The notes under the pieces were generated by a model. The model was not told the DNA's origin and did not search any database. It saw nothing but the letters and a program-made list of their open reading frames with translations. Below, piece by piece: positions 1 to 8,984 of a stretch of 64,000 nucleotides of DNA; position 1 is the first letter of the stretch; every line of letters begins with the position of its first letter. The translations under genes and the position numbers were made by a program. Origin of the DNA: Pseudomonas helleri (GTDB taxonomy: Bacteria; Pseudomonadota; Gammaproteobacteria; Pseudomonadales; Pseudomonadaceae); assembly GCF_001043025.1 (NCBI RefSeq), contig NZ_JYLD01000003.1, positions 372,001 to 436,000 on the forward strand, read 5' to 3'.

Positions 1-218
1 TGGCGCTGGTGGCGGCCGGCCAAGGCGTGGTCTTGTTGCCCAGCGTGGTCGCACGCGAACTGGTGCGCCCCGACGTCATACGTTTAAAGCTGATTGCCCC
101 CGACACCCTACGCTGGGACATCGCCTTTATCTGGCGCGAAGGCGCGTACTTGTCACGCGCAGCTCAAGCCTGGCTGGAGCTGCTGCGTGAGCGGTCGATT
201 ACTGGGTCAGTGCTTTGA
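1..218 (+). CDS. LysR-type regulator, C-terminal fragment (cut by window edge)
   Basis: Only the 3' end of the gene is inside the window. The frame is open from base 3 and stops at 216-218, leaving about 71 residues. The piece shows a GQGVVLLPS turn, a WDIAFIWREG strand and a final AAQAWLELL helix, which resembles the last part of the effector-binding domain of LysR-type regulators. The DNA-binding half lies outside, so ligand and targets cannot be named. The gene end overlaps the convergent flavodoxin gene by 20 bp. Confidence 0.6.
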   Translation, partial: ALVAAGQGVVLLPSVVARELVRPDVIRLKLIAPDTLRWDIAFIWREGAYLSRAAQAWLELLRERSITGSVL

Positions 219-654
219 TGAAGTCTTCTACCCACGGCTCGGAGTCGCCTTCAGGGTTAACGGTTTCGCTGGCATCCAGGCGCAGCATCGGCTGGACTTC
301 ACGCAGGCCCAGCTCGGCAAACAGTTCAGTGAGCAGTTGGCCACCGCCGCAGTAGGTGTCGCCGTAGCTGGAGTCGCCCAACGCGATCACGGCACCCGGC
401 AGACCGCGCCAGGCGGCGGGCAGCAGGTCACGGATCTCGCTGTACAACGGGGTCAGGTTATCAGGCAGCTCGCCCATGCCGGTGGTTGAGGTCACCGCCA
501 AAAAAGCGTCCGGAGCAAAGGCCTGAATTTCGGCCAGCGTGGCGCGCGGGTTAAACAGCACCTCAAAACCGGCATCGGTCAGCAGTTGTTTGGCGTTGCG
601 GGCGACTTCTTCTGCGGTGCCGTACACCGAGCCTGAAAGGATGGCGACTTTCAT
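199..654 (-). CDS. Flavodoxin (MioC-like, FMN-binding)
   Basis: A 151-residue single-domain flavodoxin, a small cytoplasmic electron carrier that binds FMN. The phosphate-binding loop SGSVYGT lies at residues 7-13. The loops TSTTGMGELPDN (around residue 57) and GDSSYGDTYCGGG (around residue 95) match the isoalloxazine-binding loops of the family. The ATG at 654 is preferred over the TTG one codon earlier; AGGAT lies upstream on the minus strand. It sits alone between a convergent LysR gene and the LOV gene, so its redox partner is not given by context. It is more like MioC/YqcA than a long-chain flavodoxin. Confidence 0.85.
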   Translation of the reverse strand: MKVAILSGSVYGTAEEVARNAKQLLTDAGFEVLFNPRATLAEIQAFAPDAFLAVTSTTGMGELPDNLTPLYSEIRDLLPAAWRGLPGAVIALGDSSYGDTYCGGGQLLTELFAELGLREVQPMLRLDASETVNPEGDSEPWVEDFIKALTQ

Positions 655-725
655 CAATCTGATCCTGTAACTGACTAAAAGGCAGGGATACTAACAGGTG
701 ACGCCATGCTTTCGGTGATAGCACG

Positions 726-753
726 TAGACAGCTTGTCGCGATGTCCTAAAAT
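726..753 (+). promoter_or_regulatory. Putative sigma-70 promoter of the LOV gene
   Basis: TAGACA (726-731), 16 bp, then TAAAAT (748-753), about 35 bp before the LOV start codon. One base differs from consensus in each hexamer. No TGTACA-type light-regulator box is visible here, so basal constitutive expression of the photoreceptor is possible. Inference from sequence only. Confidence 0.45.
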
Positions 754-788
754 GGCTCGAACTTAACTGACTTTTGGAGTGCTGCACC

Positions 789-1265
789 ATGATCAACGCC
801 CGTTTACTGCAGCGCATGGTGGACGCGTCCCAGGACGGTATTGTGGTGGCCGAGCAGGAAGGTGAAGACAACATCCTTATCTACGTCAATAAAGCGTTTG
901 AGGCACTGACGGGCTACAGCAGCGACGACATCCTGTATCAGGACTGCCGCTTTTTACAGTCAGGCGACCGTGACCAGATTGGTTTGCACTTGATCCGCGA
1001 GGCCATCGCCAGCGGAGAGCCGACACGACAGGTGCTGCGTAATTACCGCAAAGATGGTTCGCACTTCTGGAACGAACTGTCGATCACACCGGTGTTCAAC
1101 GACGCTGATCAGTTGACCTATTTTATTGGGGTGCAAAAGGATGTCACCCAACAGGTAAAAGCTCAGCAAAAAGCCGCTCAACTGGAGATCGAGTTGGCGG
1201 CAGTAAAAGCTGAACTGGAGGCGCTCAAAGCGGCCAACGGTGTTAGCGCGCCGCCGCTTGCTTAA
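789..1265 (+). CDS. Short LOV blue-light photoreceptor (PpSB-LOV type)
   Basis: A 158-residue protein made of one LOV (PAS) domain and a C-terminal helix. The LOV core motif reads QDCRFLQ, and its cysteine is residue 53, the position that forms the light-driven flavin adduct in PpSB1-LOV of P. putida. The flavin-contacting stretch NYRKDGSHFWNELSI follows near residue 85, then FIGVQKDVT. The last 40 residues are Lys/Glu/Ala-rich and probably form a dimerising coiled coil. There is no output domain, so it must signal through a partner. The obvious partner is the convergent MerR-type regulator, whose stop overlaps by 23 bp. ATG 789 follows GGAG by 10 bp; an earlier in-frame start at 774 would cover the ribosome site. 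Confidence 0.93.
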   Translation: MINARLLQRMVDASQDGIVVAEQEGEDNILIYVNKAFEALTGYSSDDILYQDCRFLQSGDRDQIGLHLIREAIASGEPTRQVLRNYRKDGSHFWNELSITPVFNDADQLTYFIGVQKDVTQQVKAQQKAAQLEIELAAVKAELEALKAANGVSAPPLA

Positions 1266-2190
1266 GCTCAGCGTCCAGGCGCTGGTTCATCAAAGCGGTC
1301 TCGCTGCCCAGACAGGCAATCGATGAGCCAGCCAGCGCGTCTTGTGCCACATTGGCGGCCTCACCGGCCAGCGCCACTGAACAGTCCAGCGATTGCGCAA
1401 GGCGGATCAAGCGGCGCTGATGGGCTGCGCCCACTACCTGACGGGCGAACAGCACGACCGCACGAGGCTGAACCTGCTCACAAATCAGCGACAGCTCATC
1501 CAGCGGCTGGCCAACGGCCAATACCCTGATCAGCCGGTCATTGCGACTCAACAGCAAACCGGTCACCAGCAGTTCCAGCTCTGTGCACAACTCGGGCAGT
1601 CCCACCAGCAACACGCAATTGTGGGCGTCCATGGGTTGCAGGTGCAGGCGCTGCTGAACGCGGCCGCGCAAAAAGCGATCAAGCAGCAACCATTCGCTGG
1701 TGCGCCCAAACTCATCTTGCGCCTTGAGCAGTTGCTCCCAGAGCGGCATCAAGATGCTTTTGAACACGACTTCCAGCGGGTAACTGGAGAAAATCTGCCC
1801 GTACAGGCGATCCAGTTCAGCTTCGTTAAAGGCGCTGAGCGCAGCTTGAACACGCGCTTGCCACTGTTGGTATTCGTCAGCCAAAGCCTCTTTCGGCACG
1901 CTGACAGAGGCGGTCGGGCGTGCCAGCAATTCGGCCACTTTGCTGACCGCAACGCCGCGCTCAAGCCAGCCCATAACCTGACGCACTGCCTCAATATCGC
2001 TCATTGTGTACAAGCGATGCCCTGTTTCGGTGCGTGTCGGCTGGATCAAACCATAGCGCCGCTCCCACGCACGCAAGGTCACCGGGTTAATGCCGGTGAG
2101 CCGGGCGACTTCTCTGATCGGGTACAGGCCCGGCAGTTCTGGCTGACCTGCCGCGAGCGCAACGGGCTCAAGTTCAGTGATCACGGGCAT
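1243..2190 (-). CDS. MerR-family light-response regulator (class II LitR / PplR-like)
   Basis: A 315-residue regulator. Residues about 23-90 are a MerR DNA-binding domain (YPIREVARLTGINPVTLRAWERRYG, then a wing). The rest resembles the cobalamin-binding region of CarH/LitR. The DxHxxG signature of true B12 binders is not seen: the matching part reads VGLPELCTELELL with no histidine. That fits the class II LitR proteins (PplR1-3 of P. putida), which do not need B12 and depend on neighbouring LOV proteins for light sensing. It is convergent with, and overlaps, the LOV gene, and divergent from the pterin cluster 183 bp away. The start is supported by AACAGG nine bases before the ATG. Family call strong; pathway role inferred from the pairing. 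Confidence 0.85.
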   Translation of the reverse strand: MPVITELEPVALAAGQPELPGLYPIREVARLTGINPVTLRAWERRYGLIQPTRTETGHRLYTMSDIEAVRQVMGWLERGVAVSKVAELLARPTASVSVPKEALADEYQQWQARVQAALSAFNEAELDRLYGQIFSSYPLEVVFKSILMPLWEQLLKAQDEFGRTSEWLLLDRFLRGRVQQRLHLQPMDAHNCVLLVGLPELCTELELLVTGLLLSRNDRLIRVLAVGQPLDELSLICEQVQPRAVVLFARQVVGAAHQRRLIRLAQSLDCSVALAGEAANVAQDALAGSSIACLGSETALMNQRLDAELKQAAAR

Positions 2191-2372
2191 GGTTAAGGCC
2201 TGTTACAAGAGTGAATGGAGGGATTCTACGCTTCATCTCCCTCGCTGTGGCGATCCCGTTGACTGCGTTCGGGAACAATCCTTGCTTGTTTTTTCCAGAC
2301 ACAGCCCACCACCCCGGCGCTGTGTTTTGTGATTGCCCTACCCGGGCAGCATCAGCCTCATGGAGATACACA

Positions 2373-2942
2373 ATGTCTACCTCCCCTGTCACCTTGATGG
2401 TCGCGCGCCGTGTCGCGAAAGGCCGTTACCAGGAACTGATCGCCTGGCTGCACGAAGGCGAACAGTTAGCCACCGACTTTCCCGGTTACTTGGGTTCAGG
2501 CGTGCTGGCACCGCCCCCGAGCGACGATGAATTCCAGATCATTTTCCGCTTTGCCGACGAAGCCACCCTGCACGCGTGGGAACACTCCGTGTCGCGCAAG
2601 GCCTGGTTGCAGCGCGGCAGCCACCTGTTTGCCAACCCTTCAGAACATCGCGTCAGCGGCATCGATGGCTGGTTTGGCGCCGCCGGGCAGCGCCCACCTC
2701 GCTGGAAACAGGCCGTGGCCATCTGGTTGGCGTTCTTTCCGGTGTCGTTGTTGTTCAACTTTGCGCTAGGCCCATTGCTGGGCGAGTTGAGTTTGTTGCC
2801 ACGGGTGTTTGTCAGCACCTTGGCACTGACGCCGCTAATGGTTTATCTGTTTATTCCGCTTTCGACCCATTTGCTCGCAGGCTGGCTGCACAGCACGCCC
2901 AACAAGCCCTTGCGCACAAACTCCCTCGCGCAACGCAGTTAA
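2373..2942 (+). CDS. Antibiotic-biosynthesis-monooxygenase-like protein with C-terminal membrane helices
   Basis: A 189-residue protein. The first 100 residues form a ferredoxin-like ABM domain (VTLMVARRVAKGRYQELIAWL, later FQIIFRF and HAWEHS). Two hydrophobic helices follow at about residues 115-135 and 142-165, so the enzyme-like domain is tethered to the inner membrane. GGAGA precedes the ATG by 7 bp. It heads a run of pterin genes and faces the MerR gene across 183 bp. TTGACT at 2259-2264 lies in that gap but I find no matching -10 and no TGTACA box. ABM domains in other proteins act on quinones or haem; no substrate can be assigned here. Confidence 0.75.
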   Translation: MSTSPVTLMVARRVAKGRYQELIAWLHEGEQLATDFPGYLGSGVLAPPPSDDEFQIIFRFADEATLHAWEHSVSRKAWLQRGSHLFANPSEHRVSGIDGWFGAAGQRPPRWKQAVAIWLAFFPVSLLFNFALGPLLGELSLLPRVFVSTLALTPLMVYLFIPLSTHLLAGWLHSTPNKPLRTNSLAQRS

Positions 2943-3037
2943 CCGATCGCCCCGGGCTTGGCAGTCAGGTCGCGGACGCTGGTATAGTTTTGCCATTGCG
3001 CCGCGACTGTTTCCGGCTATTTCGCATCGAGCCCGTC

Positions 3038-3748
3038 ATGCCCACGTCTTCTGCCCCGATCCTGATCACTGGTGCTGGCCAGCGCATTGGTTTGAACTGC
3101 GCCCGGCAACTGATGGCTGACGGTTATCCCGTCATCATCAGCTATCGCAGCGAAAAGCCCGGCGTGCAGGCGTTACGCGAGCTGGGCGCGACCACGTTGT
3201 ATGCCGACTTTTCCAGTGAAGGCGGCATTCTCGACTTTATTGAGCGGCTTAAAGCCCACACCGACACGTTGCGGGCTATCGTCCATAACGCCTCAGCGTG
3301 GCTGGCAGAGACGCCTGGCACTGAAACCAGCGCTTTTACCCAGATGTTCAGCGTGCACATGCTCGCCCCGTATCTGATTAACCTGCATTGCAGCGAATTG
3401 TTGTTGCGCTCAAGCCCGGCCGACATCGTGCATATCAGCGATGACGTGACCCGCAAAGGCAGTAGCAAGCACATAGCCTATTGCGCCACCAAAGCCGGGC
3501 TCGACAGCCTCACGCTGTCATTCGCGGCTAAACTGGCGCCCCATATCAAAGTAAACGGCATCGCTCCGGCCTTGCTGATGTTCAACCCAGACGACGACGC
3601 GGCGTACCGCACCAACGCCCTGGCCAAGTCAGCCCTGGGCATTGAGCCCGGCGCCGGGGTGATTTACCAAAGCCTGCGCTACCTGCTGGATAACCCGTAC
3701 GTGACCGGCACCACCTTGACCGTCAACGGCGGACGACACGTTAAGTAA
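3038..3748 (+). CDS. folM: Dihydromonapterin reductase FolM (SDR family)
   Basis: A 236-residue short-chain dehydrogenase/reductase. The NADPH loop is TGAGQRIG at residues 11-18, the NAS motif is near residue 84, and the catalytic pair is Tyr148/Lys152 in YCATKAG. The TGAGQRIG form of the loop and the position beside folE and folX identify it as FolM, which reduces dihydromonapterin to tetrahydromonapterin, the pterin cofactor that pseudomonads use for phenylalanine hydroxylase. An extended -10 (TGGTATAGT) about 60 bp upstream suggests that it may have its own promoter besides read-through from the ABM gene 95 bp before it. Confidence 0.88.
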   Translation: MPTSSAPILITGAGQRIGLNCARQLMADGYPVIISYRSEKPGVQALRELGATTLYADFSSEGGILDFIERLKAHTDTLRAIVHNASAWLAETPGTETSAFTQMFSVHMLAPYLINLHCSELLLRSSPADIVHISDDVTRKGSSKHIAYCATKAGLDSLTLSFAAKLAPHIKVNGIAPALLMFNPDDDAAYRTNALAKSALGIEPGAGVIYQSLRYLLDNPYVTGTTLTVNGGRHVK

Positions 3749-3770
3749 GACGTCCGCGAGGAAGTATTTC

Positions 3771-4334
3771 ATGAGCACATCATTGCCTGAGCATTACCGC
3801 GAGATCCTGGTCGGCCTCGGTGAAAACCCTGAGCGTGAAGGCCTGCTCGACACCCCGAAACGCGCCGCCAAGGCCATGCAGTATCTGTGTCACGGCTATG
3901 GCCAGAGCGTGGAAGACATCGTCAACGGCGCCCTGTTTGCCTCAGACAGCGATGAAATGGTGATCGTCGCTGACATCGAGCTTTACTCGTTGTGCGAGCA
4001 CCACCTGCTGCCGTTCATTGGCAAGGCCCACGTGGCCTACATTCCGACCGGCAAAGTATTGGGGCTGTCGAAAGTCGCCCGCATCGTCGACATGTTTGCC
4101 CGTCGCCTGCAGATCCAGGAGAACCTCACCCGCGAAATCGCCGACGCCATTCAGAGCATTACCCAGGCGGCGGGCGTTGCCGTGGTGATTGAAGCCAAGC
4201 ACATGTGCATGATGATGCGCGGTGTAGAAAAACAAAATTCGACCATGAACACCTCGGTCATGCTTGGCGCGTTTCGCGAGTCGAGCAGCACCCGCATGGA
4301 GTTCCTGCAATTGATTGGACGGAGCAAGTCGTAA
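3771..4334 (+). CDS. folE: GTP cyclohydrolase I
   Basis: A 187-residue FolE1. It converts GTP to dihydroneopterin triphosphate, the first step of folate and pterin synthesis. The zinc ligands are visible as Cys75 and His78 in LCEHH and Cys146 in [14 protein letters not shown] lies eight bases before the ATG and the gene is 22 bp behind folM. Its stop codon overlaps the folX start (TAATG), implying translational coupling. Its place next to a LOV/MerR pair matches the known light induction of a folE gene in P. putida; whether this copy is the orthologue of that one cannot be settled from the sequence. Confidence 0.95.
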   Translation: MSTSLPEHYREILVGLGENPEREGLLDTPKRAAKAMQYLCHGYGQSVEDIVNGALFASDSDEMVIVADIELYSLCEHHLLPFIGKAHVAYIPTGKVLGLSKVARIVDMFARRLQIQENLTREIADAIQSITQAAGVAVVIEAKHMCMMMRGVEKQNSTMNTSVMLGAFRESSSTRMEFLQLIGRSKS

Positions 4335-4705
4335 TGCCACAACTTCAGCCAGGAACGGCCCGCATCCGTGTCAAAGACCTGCGTCTGCGCACCTTTATCG
4401 GGATTAATGAAGACGAGATCCTCAATAAGCAGGATGTGTTGATCAACCTCACCATCCTGTATGCCGCGCAAGAAGCGGTACGGGATAACGACATCGATCA
4501 CGCCCTGAATTACCGGACCATCACCAAGGCGGTGATTCAGCACGTCGAAGAGAACCGCTTCGCCCTGCTTGAGCGCCTGACCCAGGAACTGCTCGACCTG
4601 GTGATGAGCAACACCGCCGTGCAGTACGCCGAAGTCGAGGTCGACAAGCCCCACGCCCTGCGCTTTGCTGAATCGGTGTCGATTACGCTAGCGGCTTGCC
4701 GCTAA
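4334..4705 (+). CDS. folX: Dihydroneopterin triphosphate 2'-epimerase FolX
   Basis: A 123-residue member of the FolB/FolX family. Features seen are [19 protein letters not shown] near the start, the [10 protein letters not shown] helix, and an [18 protein letters not shown] end. With folM and folE it completes the short route to monapterin: FolE makes dihydroneopterin triphosphate, FolX epimerises it, FolM reduces the product. Sequence alone separates FolX poorly from dihydroneopterin aldolase (FolB), and the operon context is the main reason for the FolX call. It starts inside the folE stop codon. Confidence 0.82.
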   Translation: MPQLQPGTARIRVKDLRLRTFIGINEDEILNKQDVLINLTILYAAQEAVRDNDIDHALNYRTITKAVIQHVEENRFALLERLTQELLDLVMSNTAVQYAEVEVDKPHALRFAESVSITLAACR

Positions 4706-4735
4706 GCTACAGCCCACTGAACCCAGGTAAATTTT

Positions 4736-5029
4736 ATGACGCCCCAAGAACAACTTGAACTTGAAGCTGCCGCCTTTCGCCGCCTTGTCGCGCATCTGGA
4801 CAGCCGCAAAGACGTACAAAATATTGACCTGATGAACCTCTCGGGTTTTTGCCGTAACTGCCTGTCCAAGTGGTACAAGGCCGCGGCAGATGAGCGTCAG
4901 ATCGAGGTCAGCCTCGATGACGCCCGTGAAGTGGTCTACGGCATGCCGTACGCCGAATGGAAAAACCTTTACCAGAAAGAAGCCAGCGCCGAACAAGTAG
5001 CGGCGTTCGCCAAAGGAAAACACGAATGA
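4736..5029 (+). CDS. DUF1244 family protein
   Basis: A 97-residue protein of the DUF1244 family, conserved in proteobacteria and of unknown function. It is helical, with a short motif GFCRNCLSKWY (two cysteines three apart) in the middle that could bind metal or be redox active. It follows folX by 30 bp and overlaps the next gene by four bases (ATGA), so all three are probably on one transcript. No biochemical role can be inferred beyond co-expression with the pterin genes. Confidence 0.8.
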   Translation: MTPQEQLELEAAAFRRLVAHLDSRKDVQNIDLMNLSGFCRNCLSKWYKAAADERQIEVSLDDAREVVYGMPYAEWKNLYQKEASAEQVAAFAKGKHE

Positions 5030-5367
5030 CTGATTTGAACACCCTGCGCGCCAGCCTCAACAGCGGCGAACACGTATTTGCCGACACGCTTGCGTTTGTC
5101 GCCGCGCAGTACGATTACCAGCCGCAGGCTTTCAACAACGGCGGCGTCGAGAACGCGGCCGGGCAAAACGAAGGCTCGTGCAAGACCTTGGGCCTGGCCC
5201 TGCTCGAAGGGTTCAGCGATCAAGAAGCGCTGCTGGCGTTCGGCGAGCATTACCGCTCGGTACTGGCGACGCCAGAAGGCACCGACCACGGCAACATCCG
5301 CGCGCTGATCAGCCACGGCCTGGCCGGGGTTACATTCCAGACCCAGCCGCTGACGCGCAAGGCTTAA
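5026..5367 (+). CDS. HopJ-family protein
   Basis: A 113-residue protein of the family named after HopJ, a supposed type III effector. Signature stretches are FADTLAFVAAQYDYQPQAF and NEGSCKTLGLALL. The name is historical: there is no hrp box or secretion gene nearby and the protein is widely conserved in non-pathogens, so a housekeeping role is more likely. It starts with ATGA overlapping the DUF1244 stop. It is the last gene of the rightward pterin run and is followed by a palindromic repeat and a terminator. Confidence 0.8.
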   Translation: MTDLNTLRASLNSGEHVFADTLAFVAAQYDYQPQAFNNGGVENAAGQNEGSCKTLGLALLEGFSDQEALLAFGEHYRSVLATPEGTDHGNIRALISHGLAGVTFQTQPLTRKA

Positions 5368-5374
5368 AAAGCCT

Positions 5375-5442
5375 TGTAGGAGCGAGCTTGCCTCGCGATC
5401 TTTTAAAAAATCAAAAGATCGCGATGCAAGCTCGCTCCTACA
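5375..5442. repeat. Palindromic intergenic repeat, copy 1 of 6
   Basis: Inverted repeat with arms starting TGTAGGAGCGAGCTTGC and ending in its complement, joined by an AT-rich loop. The right arm carries GCGATGC instead of GCGAGGC, a mismatch not seen in the other copies. It lies between two convergent gene ends (HopJ-family and trxB), beside a terminator. It is a REP-like element of the type common in fluorescens/putida-lineage genomes. Confidence 0.85.
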
Positions 5443-5456
5443 GGTTCTTTGCCCAC

Positions 5457-5483
5457 AAAAAAACCGGCCGAAGCCGGTTTTTT
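5457..5483. terminator. Bidirectional rho-independent terminator (HopJ-family / trxB)
   Basis: Stem CCGGC (5464-5468) with GCCGG (5473-5477) around a CGAA loop, flanked by A7 on the left and T6 on the right. It can serve both the rightward pterin run and the leftward trxB gene. Confidence 0.85.
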
Positions 5484-5495
5484 AGGCGCTACGGA

Positions 5496-6772
<1,277 letters not shown>

Positions 6773-7528
6773 ATGCCCGCCCCTGTTCTATCTGGCCCGC
6801 AGTACCTGCGTGAAGGCCTGAAGCTGGTCCTGAGCCCAGGCCTGCGTTTATTTGTGCTGTTGCCGCTGCTGATCAACCTGGTGCTGTTTGTCGGGCTGAT
6901 TTACTTCGCCGGGCATCAGTTCAGCCTGTGGGTCGACACATTGATGCCGACGCTGCCCAACTGGCTGAGTTTTCTCAACTACGTGTTATGGCCGCTGTTT
7001 GTGGTGTTGCTCATTCTGATGGTGTTTTTCACCTTCACCATGTTCGCCAACATCATCGCCGCGCCTTTTAACGGGTTTCTCTCGGAGAAAGTCGAAGCCG
7101 TGGTGCGCGGGGTCGATAACTCGCCGCCGTTCAGTTGGGGCGAACTGATCGCCATGGTGCCCCGCACACTGGCCCGTGAAATGCGCAAGCTGGGCTACTT
7201 TCTGCCCCGCGCGATTGCCTTGCTGATTTTGTCGTTTGTGCCCGTGATCAACCTGATTGCAGCACCGTTATGGCTGATTTTCGGGGTCTGGATGATGGCC
7301 ATCCAGTACATCGACTACCCGGCCGACAACCACAAACTGGGCTGGAACGAGATGCTCGCCTGGCTGCGCCAGAAACGCTGGCAGAGCCTGAGCTTTGGCG
7401 GGGTGGTGTATCTGGTGCTGCTGGTACCCGTGGTCAACCTGCTGATGATGCCTGCCGCCGTGGCCGGGGCAACGCTGTTTTGGGTACGTGAGCGGGGCGA
7501 AGAAGCCCTGGCCGTGAAAAAGCCATGA
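6773..7528 (+). CDS. cysZ: Sulfate transporter CysZ
   Basis: A 251-residue inner-membrane protein of the CysZ/EI24 family. Long hydrophobic stretches lie at about residues 22-45, 62-92, 145-170 and 208-232. The family moves sulfate into the cytoplasm for cysteine synthesis and is sensitive to sulfite. The start region [27 protein letters not shown] is typical. The sulfate activation genes cysD-cysNC lie 6-8 kb downstream on the other strand. A strong hairpin terminator follows. Confidence 0.92.
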   Translation: MPAPVLSGPQYLREGLKLVLSPGLRLFVLLPLLINLVLFVGLIYFAGHQFSLWVDTLMPTLPNWLSFLNYVLWPLFVVLLILMVFFTFTMFANIIAAPFNGFLSEKVEAVVRGVDNSPPFSWGELIAMVPRTLAREMRKLGYFLPRAIALLILSFVPVINLIAAPLWLIFGVWMMAIQYIDYPADNHKLGWNEMLAWLRQKRWQSLSFGGVVYLVLLVPVVNLLMMPAAVAGATLFWVRERGEEALAVKKP

Positions 7529-7543
7529 AGGGATAAAAAACAC

Positions 7544-7580
7544 GGCTCTCAGCGCTGCATTAAAAACGCTGAGAGCCTTA
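7544..7580 (+). terminator. Rho-independent terminator after cysZ
   Basis: An 11-bp perfect stem, GGCTCTCAGCG (7544-7554) with CGCTGAGAGCC (7567-7577), then TTATT. It separates cysZ from the glycosyltransferase promoter just downstream. Confidence 0.8.
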
Positions 7581-7591
7581 TTGCACCTAAG

Positions 7592-7627
7592 CTGTCTCCA
7601 CGCTGTCTACGGTTCAGTCGCCATAAA
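7592..7627 (+). promoter_or_regulatory. Putative Pho box and -10 element of the glycosyltransferase gene
   Basis: Two CTGTC half-sites start exactly 11 bp apart, at 7592 and 7603 (CTGTCTC, four bases, CTGTCTA). A weaker third (TCAGTCG) continues the 11-bp period at 7614. CATAAA at 7622-7627 is a plausible -10 about 12 bp after the second half-site, the usual geometry of PhoB-activated promoters. The half-sites lack the AT of the ideal CTGTCAT. Inferred phosphate-starvation control. Confidence 0.5.
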
Positions 7628-7679
7628 TTCATCATTTGGCTGACACGTAGCCGACACAGATCACGTTGAGACTGGTGCC

Positions 7680-8849
7680 ATGACAACTGCCCTGCATATT
7701 TCCCTGATCACCGAAACGTTTCCACCAGAAATAAACGGCGTGGCCAACACCCTTGGGCGTTTGTTTGATGGCCTGCGCGCTCGCGATCACCATGTGGAGC
7801 TGGTTCGCCCTCGCCAGACCTGCGATGGCAATCAACGCAGTAACGATCAGGTGATGCTGTGCCGGGGCTGGTCTATCCCCGGTTATCCGGGACTACAGTG
7901 GGGCATGGCCTCCACCCGGCGCTTGATGAAGCGCTGGCAAGTACAACGCCCGGACGTGGTGTATATCGCCACCGAAGGCCCGCTGGGATTGTGTGCACTG
8001 CGCGTGGCACGCCGACTGGGTATTGCAGTGGTCAGCGGCTTTCATACCAACTTCCAGCATTACTCCAGCATTTACGGCCTCGGGGTATTTACCCGGCTGC
8101 TGACCCAATATTTGCGCTGGTTCCATAACCGCTCGGCGTTGACTCTGGTGCCCAGCGCCAGCCAGCGGCTCGAACTGCAGCGTCGGCACTTTGATCGCCT
8201 GGAGCTGCTGGAGCGCGGGGTCGACAGCCGACTGTTCAGCCCGGCGAAACGCCAAAGCGCCTTGCGCCAGAGTTGGGGATTGGGCGAAGACGATATTGCC
8301 CTGCTGCATGTCGGTCGCCTGGCACCCGAGAAGAATCTGGGTGCACTCAAGCACTGCCTGGAAGCCTTGCAGGAGCGCTTCCCGCGGCGCCGCTTCAAGC
8401 TGATCATCGTCGGTGACGGGCCCAAACGGGCCGCACTGGAAGCCTCGCTGCCGGATGCGTTTTTTTGTGGCGCTCAATCCGGTGAAGACCTGGCCCGCCA
8501 CTATGCCTGTGGCGACGTGTTTTTGTTCCCGAGCCTGACCGAAACGTTCGGCAATGTGGTGCTAGAAGCCTTGGCTTCGGGGCTGGGCGTTGTGGCTTAT
8601 GACGCCGCCGCGGCGGGCCAGCATATTCGTCATGGCTACAACGGCGTGCTGGCCATGCCAGGGGATGAATATGCCTGGATCGATGCTGCCGCCTGGCTCC
8701 TTGAAGAGCCGGAAACCCTGCGCACCGTGCGTCTCAATGCGCGCCACCATGCCTGTCGCCAGGGCTGGCCGCAAATTATCGAACAGTTCGAAAACCAGTT
8801 GCAGCGCGCCTGCCAAAGCCAGACAGGTCCGTTGCCGCTATCTGAATAA
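7680..8849 (+). CDS. GT4-type glycosyltransferase (probable lipid glycosyltransferase)
   Basis: A 389-residue GT-B glycosyltransferase. The N-terminal half begins ITETFPPEINGVANTL, which forms the glycine-containing acceptor loop of the family. The C-terminal half has HVGRLAPEKNL, VGDGPKR and the nucleotide-sugar motif E-x7-E at Glu288/Glu296 (ETFGNVVLE). The best recalled match is the P. aeruginosa gene next to the same slyD/cysZ region (PA0842), which I remember as one of the enzymes that add sugar to diacylglycerol when phosphate is scarce. The Pho-box-like repeat upstream agrees. A role in other glycoconjugates is possible. No signal peptide or membrane helix; it probably works at the inner membrane surface. 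Confidence 0.85.
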   Translation: MTTALHISLITETFPPEINGVANTLGRLFDGLRARDHHVELVRPRQTCDGNQRSNDQVMLCRGWSIPGYPGLQWGMASTRRLMKRWQVQRPDVVYIATEGPLGLCALRVARRLGIAVVSGFHTNFQHYSSIYGLGVFTRLLTQYLRWFHNRSALTLVPSASQRLELQRRHFDRLELLERGVDSRLFSPAKRQSALRQSWGLGEDDIALLHVGRLAPEKNLGALKHCLEALQERFPRRRFKLIIVGDGPKRAALEASLPDAFFCGAQSGEDLARHYACGDVFLFPSLTETFGNVVLEALASGLGVVAYDAAAAGQHIRHGYNGVLAMPGDEYAWIDAAAWLLEEPETLRTVRLNARHHACRQGWPQIIEQFENQLQRACQSQTGPLPLSE

Positions 8850-8923
8850 ACCCGCCCTGACCTGTGCCGCGCGATCGTGAATCAACAATCATGCAGAGCG
8901 CTGATGACATAACTTAGAGGCGC

Positions 8924-8949
8924 AAAAAAAGGCGCCAACAGGCGCCTTT
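8924..8949 (-). terminator. Terminator of the slyD-like gene
   Basis: GGCGCC (8931-8936), AACA loop, GGCGCC (8941-8946). On the minus strand the hairpin is followed by seven T (complement of 8924-8930), so it mainly serves the leftward FKBP gene; a weaker TTTC follows on the plus strand for the convergent glycosyltransferase. Confidence 0.8.
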
Positions 8950-8984
8950 CTTTACTCGCTCACAGGTGAGCGAAGTAGCCGGTA

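Noticed and set aside
789..1265. Ordinary oxygen- or redox-sensing PAS protein
   Set aside because: The QDCRFLQ motif with the photoactive cysteine is specific to LOV domains.
2007..2012. TGTACA hexamer near the regulator start
   Set aside because: It lies within the MerR coding sequence (codons for the LYT stretch) and no second half-site occurs 12 bp on either side.
1243..2190. B12-dependent light sensor of the CarH type
   Set aside because: The histidine of the DxHxxG cobalamin motif is not seen, and a LOV protein is encoded next door.
2191..2372. Light-box in the MerR/pterin divergent gap
   Set aside because: The nearest string is TGTTACA near 2199, which has an extra base and no partner at the right spacing. 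I do not call a box there.
2373..2942. Antibiotic biosynthesis cluster
   Set aside because: The ABM domain name alone is not evidence; no polyketide, peptide synthetase or resistance genes are present.
5026..5367. Type III secretion effector
   Set aside because: The HopJ family name suggests it, but there is no hrp box, chaperone or secretion gene nearby and the gene is part of a housekeeping run.
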